The notes: generated from the sequence alone by a model not told the origin. Counted from the first letter of the stretch, positions 1 through 7,975 are shown. The stretch: DNA of 46,093 nucleotides from an uncultured Collinsella sp. (GCA_900541195.1 UQIY01000013.1:1-46093), one strand, 5' to 3'. Numbers and translations are program-made.

Positions 1-49
1 ACGAGATAGGCTCCGGTCTCGTGGGCTCGGAGATGTGTATAAGAGACAG
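1..49. other. Illumina Nextera / P7 adapter left on the contig end
   Basis: Positions 16-49 are the complete 34-base Nextera transposase read-2 adapter, ending in the mosaic-end bases at 31-49. Positions 1-7 match the 3' end of the P7 flow-cell primer, and positions 8-15 occupy the place of the 8-base i7 index. From memory the index looks like Nextera XT N720; this is not checked. None of this is genomic. Translated in frame with the following gene it gives the peptide MCIRDS, a well-known artefact. Biological sequence begins at about base 50. Confidence 0.97.
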
Positions 50-479
50 CATGGAGTGCGGCGTCGCTGCCAAGCGCGATCTCAAAAAGGGCCGTACATC
101 GCCGGCAGTTGAGCGCCTGATCGAGTGCAATATTCTGCTCTCGGGTGTTGGCTTTGAGAGTGGTGGCCTAGCGCTTGCCCATGCCATAGCCAACGGCCTG
201 ACGATTCTGCCCGAGTGCAAGGCCATGCATGGTGAGGCCGTGGCATTTGGCCTGGTGGTGCAGCTGCGCCTGGAGCGTGCGCCCGAGCTTGATCAGGTGC
301 TCGAGTTTTGCCAGCGCGTCGGTCTGCCGACGACGCTCGAGGAGCTGGGCCTTGACGAGATTTCCGATGCCGACCTGATGAGCATTGCAGATGCGGTCTT
401 TAGAAACGAGCGCAATATGGCCAACGAGCAGGCCAAGGTGACCAAACAAAAACTCGTGCAGCTCATGTGCGAGGCATAG
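50..479 (+). CDS. gldA: Glycerol dehydrogenase, C-terminal part (5' end missing)
   Basis: This is the 3' end of an iron-containing/glycerol dehydrogenase of the GldA family, which oxidises glycerol to dihydroxyacetone with NAD in the cytoplasm. The visible 142 or so residues contain the family signature around LLSGVGFESGGLALAHAI, followed by a HGEAVAFG motif whose His is a metal ligand in the family. The N-terminal Rossmann half is lost because the contig starts here. The apparent ATG codons at 21 and 33 lie in adapter sequence and are not starts. The C-terminal tail from about base 370 ends in a Lys/Gln-rich stretch and a TAG stop. The 150 bases after it show no clear terminator. Confidence 0.85.
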
Positions 480-630
480 CTTGGCACTTGATTGACCTTG
501 TGCAATCGAGGCGGCGATAGGCCATGGGCTATTTGCCGCAAAGATGCTCCGCGTGTAATTTGCCCGAGGCGTGGGCCGATAGCGTATCATTATCTCTTGC
601 TTGTTTGCACTGCTCAGGGAGGGGCCGCGC

Positions 631-1884
631 ATGGCGCAGGAACACGATCTGTTTGATGACATTATCGAGATCAGCAAGGGTTTCGACTTTCTTAAAAACC
701 CGCTTGGCGGCGTGACCGATGCACTCGATCCGTCGGCGCCGCAGTGGAATCCTGCCGACTACAAGGAGCGCCCGCGCGGCAACACCATTCCGTGCTTGAC
801 CTGCAAAAACGAAAAGAGCGGTTGCACCGCGTGCATGGACGTGTGCCCGGTCAACGCTATCGAGGTCGAGGAAGACGCCATCGAGATCCTCGACTCCTGT
901 CGCAAGTGCGGCCTGTGCGCCGCTGCCTGTCCGACCGAGGCGATCATCTCGCCGCGCCTGGCGCCTAAAAACCTGTATGACGATATCGTCTCCGCTGCTA
1001 CGAGCCACGAGACCGCCTACGTCACCTGCACACGCGCCCTCAAGCGCATGCCGCGCGAAAACGAGGTCGTCGTTGCCTGCGTGGGCGATATTACGGCCGA
1101 GACCTGGTTCTCGGTACTGGCGGACTATCCCAACGTGAGCGTCTACCTGCCACTGGGCGTGTGCGATAAGTGCCGCAACACCGGTGGCGAGGACATTCTG
1201 GGCGAGGCCATTGCTACCGCCGAGGAGTGGGCGGGTACGGGCATGGGCCTGGAGGTCGACCCCAAGAGCCTCAAATGCCATAAGCGCCGCGAGTACGAGC
1301 GCAAGGAGTACATGGAAAAGATTGCCCGTACCACGGGCCTGACGGTGACCAAGCTCAATCCGGCGACGGCGGCACTGGCCTCGGTGACGCAGAAGTTGAA
1401 GGCTCACCGTCACCAGATCACGCAGCTCGAGCGCACGCTCAACACCATGTGCGGCACCACGACGACCAAGCGTCGCCGTTCGCTCACGCACGGGCGGCAG
1501 CTGGTGCTCTCGACATTGCAAAACCATCCCGAGCTTGCCCAGAACATGCAGGTGAGCACGCCGGAATGCGATTTTGACAAGTGCACGTCGTGCGGCGAGT
1601 GCGTCAATGTATGCCCCACGTTCGCCTGCGATTTGGTAGGAAGCGGCCGCTTTGCGTTGGAGTCCACGTATTGCTTGGGCTGCGGCGCCTGCGTCAAGGT
1701 GTGCCCCGAGCATGCGCTCAAGCTGGTCGAGCACGATGCGTCCAATCTGGTCGTTGTCGACCCCGAGGCCGAGGAAAAGGCCGCTCAGAAGGCCAAGGCC
1801 CACGAAGAGGCCCAGAAGGTCAAGGCCGAGGCAAAGGCCAAGCTGGACAAGATGCTCGACCAGGTGGAGAAGCTCGCGGACTAG
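631..1884 (+). CDS. Polyferredoxin-like 4Fe-4S protein (417 aa)
   Basis: A cytoplasmic iron-sulfur protein with two separated bacterial-ferredoxin modules. The N-terminal module (residues about 55-105) has a CLTC..CTACMDVCP set and a CRKCGLCAAACP set. The C-terminal module (about 320-370) has CTSCGECVNVCP and CLGCGACVKVCP, enough cysteines for four [4Fe-4S] clusters in all. The middle 200 residues carry extra cysteines (GVCDKCR) and resemble no domain I can name. The last 40 residues are an Ala/Lys/Glu-rich predicted coiled coil. I chose the ATG at 631 because AGGGAGGGG sits 7 bases upstream; an in-frame TTG at 601 has no such site. It probably carries electrons for an unidentified partner. 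No catalytic subunit lies beside it. Confidence 0.85.
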   Translation: MAQEHDLFDDIIEISKGFDFLKNPLGGVTDALDPSAPQWNPADYKERPRGNTIPCLTCKNEKSGCTACMDVCPVNAIEVEEDAIEILDSCRKCGLCAAACPTEAIISPRLAPKNLYDDIVSAATSHETAYVTCTRALKRMPRENEVVVACVGDITAETWFSVLADYPNVSVYLPLGVCDKCRNTGGEDILGEAIATAEEWAGTGMGLEVDPKSLKCHKRREYERKEYMEKIARTTGLTVTKLNPATAALASVTQKLKAHRHQITQLERTLNTMCGTTTTKRRRSLTHGRQLVLSTLQNHPELAQNMQVSTPECDFDKCTSCGECVNVCPTFACDLVGSGRFALESTYCLGCGACVKVCPEHALKLVEHDASNLVVVDPEAEEKAAQKAKAHEEAQKVKAEAKAKLDKMLDQVEKLAD

Positions 1885-1911
1885 TCAGCGAGCTCTATCT
1901 CTGCTTCATTT

Positions 1912-1961
1912 GCGCCGCCGCGGTGTCCGGATTCGCCCGGATGCTGCGGCGGCGCTATACT
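1912..1961 (+). terminator. GC-rich hairpin followed by a -10-like hexamer
   Basis: A perfect 10-bp stem, GCGCCGCCGC (1912-1921) with GCGGCGGCGC (1946-1955), encloses a smaller inner stem. No T-run follows, so a role as terminator of the Fe-S gene is uncertain. TATACT (1956-1961) immediately after it would serve as the -10 box of ychF, but I see no good -35 box. Confidence 0.4.
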
Positions 1962-1998
1962 TATACGGTTTGAAGTACCTGTACCAAAAGGAGCTGTC

Positions 1999-3075
1999 GT
2001 GTCCCTTTCCATCGGTATCGTGGGCCTGCCCAACGTGGGCAAGTCGACGCTGTTCACCGCGCTTACCAAAAAGACCGGCCTTGCCGCCAACTACCCGTTT
2101 GCCACGATCGACCCCAACGTGGGTATCGTCGATGTGCCCGATAGCCGCCTGCAAAAGCTCGCCGACATCGTTAACCCCGGCCGCATTGTGCCGGCGACGG
2201 TCGAGTTTGTCGACATCGCTGGCCTGGTGAAGGGTGCCAACGAGGGCGAGGGCCTGGGCAACCAGTTCTTGGCAAACATCCGCGAGACCGACGCCATCTG
2301 CGAGGTCGTGCGCTACTTTAAGGACCCCAACGTCATGCGTGAGGTGGGCCGCACGGGCGAGTTCGTCGATCCCGCCGGCGATGCCGACACCATCATGACC
2401 GAGCTCATCCTGGCCGACATGGGCACGCTCGAGAAGCAGCTGCCCAAGCTCGAGAAGGAGGCCAAGCGCGACAAGGAGCTCATGCCCAAGTTTGAGGTCG
2501 CCAAGCGCCTGCTTGCCTGGCTCAACGAGGGCAAGCGCGCCGCGTCCATGGAGATGACCGACGAGGAGCGCGCCGCTGCCAAGGGCTTGTTCCTGCTCAC
2601 CATGAAGCCCATCCTGTATGTGGCCAACGTAGACGAGGACATGCTCAACGAGGACCTGACGCCCATTGATGGCGTCAAGCCGCTGCCCATCTGCGCCAAG
2701 ATTGAGGCCGAGCTTTCCGAGCTCGATCCCGAGGACGCCGCCGACTACCTGGAGAGCCTGGGCCTGGAGCAGCCCGGTCTGGACGTGCTCGCGCAGGCGG
2801 CCTATAAGCTGCTCGGTCTGCAGTCGTTCTTTACGGCTGGCGAGATGGAGGTCAAGGCCTGGACGGTTCGTCAGGGCGCGACCGCCCCGCAGGCCGCCGG
2901 CGTCATCCACACCGATTTTGAACGCGGCTTTATTAAGGCCGAGGTTATTGGCTACGACGACTACATCGAGCTCGGTGGCGAGCAGGGCGCCAAGGCTGCC
3001 GGCAAGCTGCGCATCGAGGGCAAAGACTATGTCATGGCCGATGGCGACGTCGTGCACTTCCGCTTTAACGTGTAA
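1999..3075 (+). CDS. ychF: Redox-regulated ATPase YchF (Obg-like)
   Basis: A universally conserved P-loop ATPase that binds ribosomes and is linked to stress and redox responses in other bacteria. The protein has 358 residues, the usual family length. GLPNVGKST near residues 8-16 is the P-loop. YVANVDED carries the NxxE motif that replaces the GTPase NKxD motif and explains the preference for ATP. A coiled-coil insert (about 130-200, rich in Lys and Glu) and a C-terminal TGS domain ending in a DGDVVHFRFNV-type tail complete it. The start is GTG with AAGGAG 6 bases upstream. The next gene begins 11 bases after the stop, so the two may be cotranscribed. Confidence 0.97.
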   Translation: MSLSIGIVGLPNVGKSTLFTALTKKTGLAANYPFATIDPNVGIVDVPDSRLQKLADIVNPGRIVPATVEFVDIAGLVKGANEGEGLGNQFLANIRETDAICEVVRYFKDPNVMREVGRTGEFVDPAGDADTIMTELILADMGTLEKQLPKLEKEAKRDKELMPKFEVAKRLLAWLNEGKRAASMEMTDEERAAAKGLFLLTMKPILYVANVDEDMLNEDLTPIDGVKPLPICAKIEAELSELDPEDAADYLESLGLEQPGLDVLAQAAYKLLGLQSFFTAGEMEVKAWTVRQGATAPQAAGVIHTDFERGFIKAEVIGYDDYIELGGEQGAKAAGKLRIEGKDYVMADGDVVHFRFNV

Positions 3076-3086
3076 GGGCGACGCAT

Positions 3087-3470
3087 ATGTTTAAATACGG
3101 CAAAAAAGCTGGCTACATGGGTATTGCGCTGCTCGTACTTGCGGTGATTCCGCTGGTGGTCGCAGCGTGCGTTATCCCCAACATTGGTCCCGAGGTGGCA
3201 ACGAAGTTTAACGCCGCCGGCGAGGTGACGCGCTGGGGCAAGAGCTACGAGTTGCTGGCGCTGCCGGTGCTCAACCTGCTGCTGAGCGTGGCGACATACT
3301 TTACGGCGGGACGTCAAGCTAAAAACAATGATGACTCCGCCGCCATGGCGCGCATCGTGTGCGAGCGCTACCTGCGCAACGGCTGCATCACGGGCGTGTT
3401 CCTCAACGTGATCAACGTCTACTTTATGTATTCGGCGATTACTGGAACGGGCTTTGGCTTTGGTTTCTAG
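3087..3470 (+). CDS. SdpI/DUF1648-like small membrane protein
   Basis: A 127-residue membrane protein with three hydrophobic segments, at about residues 10-32, 53-72 and 96-118. The stretch IGPEVATKFNAAGEVTRWGKS between the first two segments matches the DUF1648 pattern, in which an extracellular loop contains a conserved Phe-Asn-x-x-Gly-x-x-x-Arg-Trp signature. SdpI members confer immunity to a Bacillus toxin, but most family members have no known role, and I do not claim immunity here. The gene follows ychF by 11 bases. Its likely terminator lies inside the end of the convergent gene (3518-3571). Confidence 0.75.
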   Translation: MFKYGKKAGYMGIALLVLAVIPLVVAACVIPNIGPEVATKFNAAGEVTRWGKSYELLALPVLNLLLSVATYFTAGRQAKNNDDSAAMARIVCERYLRNGCITGVFLNVINVYFMYSAITGTGFGFGF

Positions 3471-3479
3471 CTTGTCCTT

Positions 3480-3869
3480 TTAGGCAACGAGCCTGCACGC
3501 ATATTCAATGGCTGCTGCGAGGCCGCCGCTCGATCGTGGTTTAAAGACCATATCGGCGGCGGCCTCGTTTTCGTATCCGGCGCCGCGAAGGGCAAGTGCG
3601 ATACCGGCTTCCAGGAGAAGGGGCAGACCGTGTTGGCTGGTTGCGATTACGGCAGCCTGATTGAGCGAGCAGCTGTGCGCTTGGCATTGGATGGCAAGTT
3701 CACCTTGCGCCGGGCAAGGGACCAGAACGGCGGCGACGCGACTTGATAGCAATGCAAATGCTGTGCGCTCATCGGGCGAAAGGCATTCTGCTTCAACGAC
3801 GACGAGCTTGGGCGGCGCGCTGTTTGTGCGAAACGTGGCTCGGTACATGCGGACCGAAGAACCCAACAT
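3480..3869 (-). CDS. Short HAD/Cof-like C-terminal domain protein, function unknown
   Basis: A 129-residue protein whose second half resembles the tail of Cof-type HAD phosphatases. LLLEAGIALAL and AAADMVF correspond to the usual MLxxAGxGVAM and AADYVT motifs. The segment where the family has its GDxxND metal site reads TSQHG instead, so phosphatase activity is unlikely. The N-terminal catalytic Asp domain is absent. I chose the ATG at 3869 because AGGAG lies 7 bases upstream; in-frame start codons further upstream run into the operator. It is divergent from an Xre regulator across a 24-bp palindrome, so the two are probably coregulated. It may be a degenerate HAD remnant or a repurposed small domain. 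Confidence 0.55.
   Translation of the reverse strand: MLGSSVRMYRATFRTNSAPPKLVVVEAECLSPDERTAFALLSSRVAAVLVPCPAQGELAIQCQAHSCSLNQAAVIATSQHGLPLLLEAGIALALRGAGYENEAAADMVFKPRSSGGLAAAIEYACRLVA
3518..3571 (+). terminator. Rho-independent terminator inside the convergent gene
   Basis: A perfect 12-bp GC-rich stem (3518-3529 with 3556-3567) is followed by TTTT at 3568-3571. It contains an inner 5-bp stem and is placed to end transcription of the SdpI-like gene. It lies within the last 30 codons of the opposing gene, which constrains that gene's Ala/Gly-rich tail. Confidence 0.65.
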
Positions 3870-3892
3870 AGAAAACTCCTGTGTATTCGGCA

Positions 3893-3916
3893 AAACGTAA
3901 ACTATAGTTTACGTTT
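3893..3916. promoter_or_regulatory. Perfect 24-bp palindromic operator with overlapping divergent -10 boxes
   Basis: Bases 3893-3916 form a perfect palindrome with half-site AAACGTAAACTA. The centre reads ACTATAGT on both strands, so each strand carries a TATAGT hexamer placed as a -10 box for the gene reading away from it (start codons at 3869 minus and 3946 plus). A dimeric repressor bound here would silence both genes; the adjacent Xre protein is the obvious candidate. Confidence 0.75.
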
Positions 3917-3945
3917 ATGTTCGGCTCCATTTCAAACTCGGCTGC

Positions 3946-4164
3946 ATGGACGAACGTGCGAAACAGATTCTTGGCAGGCGGGTCGAAGAGACACGCAGGG
4001 ACCTTGGTATCTCCAAGGTTGATTTTTGTGTGGCGACAGGAATCAGCCGACCCTACCTCGACCGAATCGAAGATGGGACGGCAAATTTCACGCTCAAGGT
4101 TCTATTTAAGATCGCACCCGCACTCGGTATGACGGTGTCAGAGCTTCTTGAGGGTATCGAGTAG
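3946..4164 (+). CDS. Xre-family helix-turn-helix regulator (72 aa)
   Basis: A single-domain Cro/CI-type DNA-binding protein. The HTH covers about residues 15-68: GISKVDFCVATGISRPYLDR supplies helices 2-3, and ALGMTVSELL is the usual C-terminal helix. It has no ligand or dimerisation domain beyond that. No clear Shine-Dalgarno sequence precedes the ATG. If the -10 in the palindrome is right, the leader is about 30 bases. It probably autorepresses and controls the divergent HAD-like gene through the palindrome at 3893-3916. Compact Xre proteins of this kind often serve as antitoxins or local switches, but nothing here proves a toxin partner. Confidence 0.85.
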   Translation: MDERAKQILGRRVEETRRDLGISKVDFCVATGISRPYLDRIEDGTANFTLKVLFKIAPALGMTVSELLEGIE

Positions 4165-4196
4165 CCTTTTTTGCTAGATTTGCCGCTTGTTGAACG

Positions 4197-4441
4197 GGTC
4201 CCCCCGACGGCGGCGTGCAAAAACGCGAGTATTCAGCATCCCTCAATAATTTGACGGCAGCCGGGGCCACAAATACGACGCGTAATGTTTTGGACTATCC
4301 ACAAAATTCAATAATATGAGGAATAACAAGCGCGCGGAACGAGTCTTTCGAGTCGAAAGGCAATTTACAGCCAGCGGTTTTAACGTTCCCGGAAGGGGCG
4401 GATGCTGAAAACTCCGCTTTTTGCACGTTCCGAGGGGTACC
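4197..4441. repeat. Inverted-repeat-bounded noncoding element (MITE-like)
   Basis: The gap between the Xre gene and ansA has no convincing gene. Its ends form a long imperfect inverted repeat. The arm at 4197-4241 (core GCAAAAACGCGAGTATTCAG, then CATCC) is mirrored at 4400-4441, where the complementary core is GCAAAAAGCGGAGTTTTCAG, then CATCC. The 158-base interior is AT-richer than the neighbourhood and contains a small CTTTCGA/TCGAAAG hairpin near 4342-4361. I see no target-site duplication. Confidence 0.5.
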
Positions 4442-4481
4442 ACGTGCCCTACAAGGCCCAAAGAGGCGGATTTTGTTTTAG

Positions 4482-5495
4482 CTACGCCATCGGGATGCGG
4501 TCGTGGTTGACTTGGCTGTAGAACAGGCGCTGGATCTCGGCAGCATCGCGTGACTGGCCGAGTGCCCACATGGTCTTGGCCACGAGCGTCTCGGTGGTCA
4601 TGTCGTCGCCGCGCAGAATGCCCGGATGATCGGCGTAAGCACGGCCGACCTCATAAACGCCCAGATCGAGGCCCTCTTCGGGGACCTGCGTGGTCATAAC
4701 GACAGTACGACCCGAATCAACCCAGCGGAAAATCGCCTCCTGGAACGACTCGCCCGACTCACCAAACTCGGGGATACCGCCAATGCCAAAGGTCTCCAAA
4801 ATCACGGCGTCGTAGCTATCGGCAAGGGCGTCGAGGATGCCCGGATTTACGCCGGGCGTGAGCTTAAGGACAAACACGCGCGGGTCGATGCTGTCGTAGA
4901 AACGCACCGGGTTTTCGCCCTGATGCGTGCCGTGAAGCCCGTTGCGCACGATGCGGTCATTGCGGATATAGGCGATGGGCGGATAGTTGACGCTAATGAA
5001 CGCGTTAAAGCTCATGGTGCGCTGTTTGCGGGCGCGCGTGCCGGCAATGGCTACGCCGCCAAACACGATCGAGACGTCGTGCGAGTGCTCGTCGAGCGCA
5101 TAGAGCAGGCTCTGGTACAGGTTGAGCTTGGCGTCGGTAAAGGGATTGCCCATGGGCTTTTGCGAGCCGGTGAGCACGATGGGCTTGGGGCTGTCCTGAA
5201 TCAGGTAGGAAAGCGCTGCCGCGGTATAGCTCATGGTGTCGGTGCCGTGCAGAATCACGAAGCCGTCGTGGTCGGCATAACCCTCGACGACGACGTCGCG
5301 GATACGCATCCAGTCACTGGGGCGCATATTTGTGCTGTCGATGTTCATGGGCTGCATGACGTCGAGCTCGCAGAGGCCCGAGATCTCGGGGACGCTCTGG
5401 GCGAGCTCCTCACCGGTCAGGGCGGGGGAGAGGCCGTTGCCGTCTTCGGTCGATGCGATGGTGCCGCCCGTGGCGATGAGAAGGATGCGCTTCAT
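4482..5495 (-). CDS. ansA: Type I L-asparaginase
   Basis: Cytoplasmic enzyme hydrolysing L-asparagine to aspartate and ammonia. The 337 residues fit the type I family. ATGGTIAS near residues 8-15 carries the nucleophilic Thr, and HGTDTMSYTAAALSY near residue 83 carries the second catalytic Thr/Asp pair. No signal peptide is present, which supports the cytoplasmic form over the periplasmic type II. The ATG at 5495 is chosen for the AGGAA site just upstream; longer in-frame extensions have no ribosome-binding site. It is transcribed alone, divergently from guaA. The 267-base gap between them shows no riboswitch that I can recognise. Confidence 0.93.
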   Translation of the reverse strand: MKRILLIATGGTIASTEDGNGLSPALTGEELAQSVPEISGLCELDVMQPMNIDSTNMRPSDWMRIRDVVVEGYADHDGFVILHGTDTMSYTAAALSYLIQDSPKPIVLTGSQKPMGNPFTDAKLNLYQSLLYALDEHSHDVSIVFGGVAIAGTRARKQRTMSFNAFISVNYPPIAYIRNDRIVRNGLHGTHQGENPVRFYDSIDPRVFVLKLTPGVNPGILDALADSYDAVILETFGIGGIPEFGESGESFQEAIFRWVDSGRTVVMTTQVPEEGLDLGVYEVGRAYADHPGILRGDDMTTETLVAKTMWALGQSRDAAEIQRLFYSQVNHDRIPMA

Positions 5496-5762
5496 GCTGG
5501 TATTCCTATCGTATTTGCCGCCGCAGAGGCGGAGTTGTTCGGCAGTATTGTGGCACAGGGCGTTCAATGTTCAAACGTATTACATCATCTGTAACGTCTG
5601 GTAACACATCAATTGCCGTCAAATAGGGGCCCAGGTCGTGCGTTTGCCGTGCGCTGATGGCTGCGAGGGACGAGAAAACCCATATAACGTGTACACTATG
5701 GAGGTTATTTTCGTTCATTCACGCGGGTGGGCACCGGCTCCCCGCCAACAAGAGGGGGAACC

Positions 5763-7361
5763 ATGGATCAAAAGGCTTCCGCAAAGGTCCTCGTACTCGA
5801 CTTTGGTGCGCAGTACGGTCAGCTCATTGCCCGTCGCGTCCGCGACCTCAACGTGTATTCCGAGATCGTCCCCTGCGACATCTCGGCCGACGAGATTCGC
5901 GAGATGAACGCCTCTGCGCTCATCCTTTCCGGCGGCCCGGCCTCCGTGTATGCCGAGGACGCTCCGTCCATCGATCCTGCCATCTTTGACCTGGGCCTTC
6001 CCGTCCTGGGCTTTTGCTACGGCCATCAGATCACGGCCGTGACGCTCGGCGGCAAGGTCGGCCACTCCGAGGTGGGCGAGTACGGCCGCGCCACCATCAC
6101 GCGCACGGCAGGCGCCAAGCTCTTTAACTCCACGCCCATGGAGCAGACCGTGTGGATGAGCCATCGCGACGCCGTCTCCGAGGTGCCCGAGGGCTTTACC
6201 GTTACCGCCAGCACCGATGTGTGCCCGGTTGCCGCCATGGAGTGCGTCGAGCGCAAGATCTTCACCACGCAGTTCCACCCCGAGGTCAAGCACTCCGAGT
6301 ACGGTCAGCAGCTGCTGAGCAACTTCCTGTTTGAGATCTGCGGCCTGGAGCCTAACTGGAGCATGGACAACCTGGTCGAGACCATGACGGCCGAGTTTCG
6401 CGAGAAGGTCGGCGACGACCGCGTGATTCTGGCTCTGTCCGGCGGCGTTGACTCCTCCGTCGTGGCTGCGCTGGGCGCACGCGCCGTGGGCAAGCAGATG
6501 ACCTGCGTGTTCATCAACCACGGTCTGTTGCGCAAGGGCGAGCCCGAGCAGGTGGAGGAGGTCTTCACCAAGCAGTTCGATGTCGACTTTATCCACGTCC
6601 ACGCCGAGGACCGTTATGCCGAGCTTCTGGCCGGTGTGACCGAGCCCGAGGAGAAGCGCCGCATCATCGGCACGCAGTTCTGGAAAGAGTTCTTCGCCGT
6701 GGCGCAGCAGCTCGAGACCGATGGCAAGCCGGTCAAGTACCTGGCTCAGGGCACCATCTACCCCGACATCATCGAGTCCGGCGCTCGCAAGACGGGCGGC
6801 AAGACGGCCACCATCAAGAGCCACCACAACCTGATCCCGTTCCCCGAGGGCGTGCACTTCGACCTTATTGAGCCGCTCGACCACTTCTTTAAGGACGAGG
6901 TCCGCGCACTTGGTCTGGCGCTGGGCCTGCCGGGCCACATCGTGTTCCGCCAGCCTTTCCCGGGCCCGGGTCTTGCCATCCGCATCATTGGTGCGGTCGA
7001 CAAGGAGAAGCTCGAAATCCTCAAGAACGCCGACGCCATCGTGCGCGAGGAGCTCGACGCCTACAACCAGCGTCTGTTTGAGCAGACCGGCGAGCGCAAC
7101 TCCGAGCATAGCTGCTGGCAGTATTTCGCGGTTCTGCCCGACATTAAGTCCGTGGGCGTCATGGGCGACGAGCGTACCTACCAGCGCCCGATCATCCTGC
7201 GTGCCGTCGAGTCCAGCGATGCCATGACCGCCGACTGGGCCAAGCTGCCCTACGACGTGCTGGCCCGCATTTCCGGCCGTATCGTGGCCGAGGTCCCCGG
7301 CGCCAACCGCGTGTGCTACGACATCACGTCCAAGCCGCCCGCGACGATTGAGTGGGAATAA
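5763..7361 (+). CDS. guaA: GMP synthase (glutamine-hydrolysing)
   Basis: Converts XMP to GMP in the last step of guanine nucleotide synthesis. The protein has 532 residues. The class I amidotransferase domain comes first: Cys85 in LGFCYGHQ and the His/Glu pair in QFHPEV near residue 173. The ATP-pyrophosphatase domain follows with the P-loop LSGGVDSS near residue 228. The C-terminal dimerisation domain ends in the invariant IEWE. The start at 5763 has GAGGGGGAA upstream. A good terminator follows at 7380. The 3' end of guaA is a recurrent integration site for genomic islands, and accessory genes do begin right after it here. Confidence 0.98.
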   Translation: MDQKASAKVLVLDFGAQYGQLIARRVRDLNVYSEIVPCDISADEIREMNASALILSGGPASVYAEDAPSIDPAIFDLGLPVLGFCYGHQITAVTLGGKVGHSEVGEYGRATITRTAGAKLFNSTPMEQTVWMSHRDAVSEVPEGFTVTASTDVCPVAAMECVERKIFTTQFHPEVKHSEYGQQLLSNFLFEICGLEPNWSMDNLVETMTAEFREKVGDDRVILALSGGVDSSVVAALGARAVGKQMTCVFINHGLLRKGEPEQVEEVFTKQFDVDFIHVHAEDRYAELLAGVTEPEEKRRIIGTQFWKEFFAVAQQLETDGKPVKYLAQGTIYPDIIESGARKTGGKTATIKSHHNLIPFPEGVHFDLIEPLDHFFKDEVRALGLALGLPGHIVFRQPFPGPGLAIRIIGAVDKEKLEILKNADAIVREELDAYNQRLFEQTGERNSEHSCWQYFAVLPDIKSVGVMGDERTYQRPIILRAVESSDAMTADWAKLPYDVLARISGRIVAEVPGANRVCYDITSKPPATIEWE

Positions 7362-7379
7362 ACGATATTCGTTGATTTC

Positions 7380-7420
7380 AAGCCTCTGACCTGCGAAAAC
7401 AGGTCGGGGGCTTCTTATTT
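7380..7420 (+). terminator. Rho-independent terminator of guaA
   Basis: The stem AAGCCtCTGACCTG pairs with CAGGTCgGGGGCTT around a CGAAAA loop and is followed by a T-rich tail (TTCTTATTTT). Two close copies of TGCAACCT follow at 7421-7438. Confidence 0.85.
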
Positions 7421-7591
7421 TGCAACCTCTGTGCAACCTTTGCGGTTTCGCGCCCCGTGAACAGGGGATGTAGCACTGTTCACGTCTGGGCCCATGTCGG
7501 CACCGATCAATGCCCGCGCTGCTTCTGCTTGCGCTTCAGCTTCCGCTGCTCGAAGCACGTCGCCCGGGGTTCCTCGCCAGAGGAGAACTGA

Positions 7592-7975
7592 CCGTTCCTT
7601 GCGAAACCGCGAGACCAGCTATATCCGCTTGCTGCGGGCTTGCTTGAGCCAGTTCCTCTTGAAAGAGCCTATACCTCCGAAGAACTTGTTGTACGTCTCA
7701 CCGTTCTCCTTGGCCTCGCACTTGACCAAGGCAAGTTCGATGGTGCAGAGGTAATCCGCCACTTGCTCGAGGCGGTAGCCGGTCATCGAGGTCTTGCGGC
7801 GTCGGACGACCCCTTTTGAGAGGACCTTGCCCACCGAGTCGTCTCGCCCGCGGAACAGAAGGAGCGCATCCTCGCGACCTTCGGCGACCTGTGCTGCGAG
7901 ATGGAGGGCTGCACCATCGTGCAGGGCCCTTTCCAAAGCGAAGTGTCGAGCCGAAGTGTTGAGCGTCGGCCCTGA
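7592..7975 (+). pseudogene. Decayed coding sequence of unknown family
   Basis: This frame reads as protein-like sequence with GAC/GAG/CTC-rich codons but is broken. It has no proper start after the stop at 7589 and an in-frame TGA at 7817-7819, in the context DDPF-stop-EDLAH. Before the stop it contains TVLLGLALDQGKFDGAEVIR; after it, ERILATFGDLCCEMEGCT. I do not recognise the family. An antisense frame over the same bases is also open for 156 codons, so the strand call is not certain. The rest of 7421-8100 holds only short repeats and the ribosome-binding site of the next gene. It may be the debris of an integration event behind guaA. Confidence 0.4.

Noticed and set aside
21..50. Upstream start codons giving an N-terminal extension to the glycerol dehydrogenase fragment
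   Set aside because: These bases are Nextera adapter; the peptide MCIRDS is a known artefact.
529..1803. 424-codon open frame on the minus strand across the Fe-S gene
   Set aside because: Antisense shadow of a high-GC gene with clear ferredoxin motifs on the plus strand; no start signal or family resemblance. Similar long shadows over ychF, guaA, the PTS genes and the topoisomerase genes were dropped for the same reason.
5568..5762. Purine riboswitch before guaA
   Set aside because: None of the conserved loop sequences of purine riboswitches is visible.
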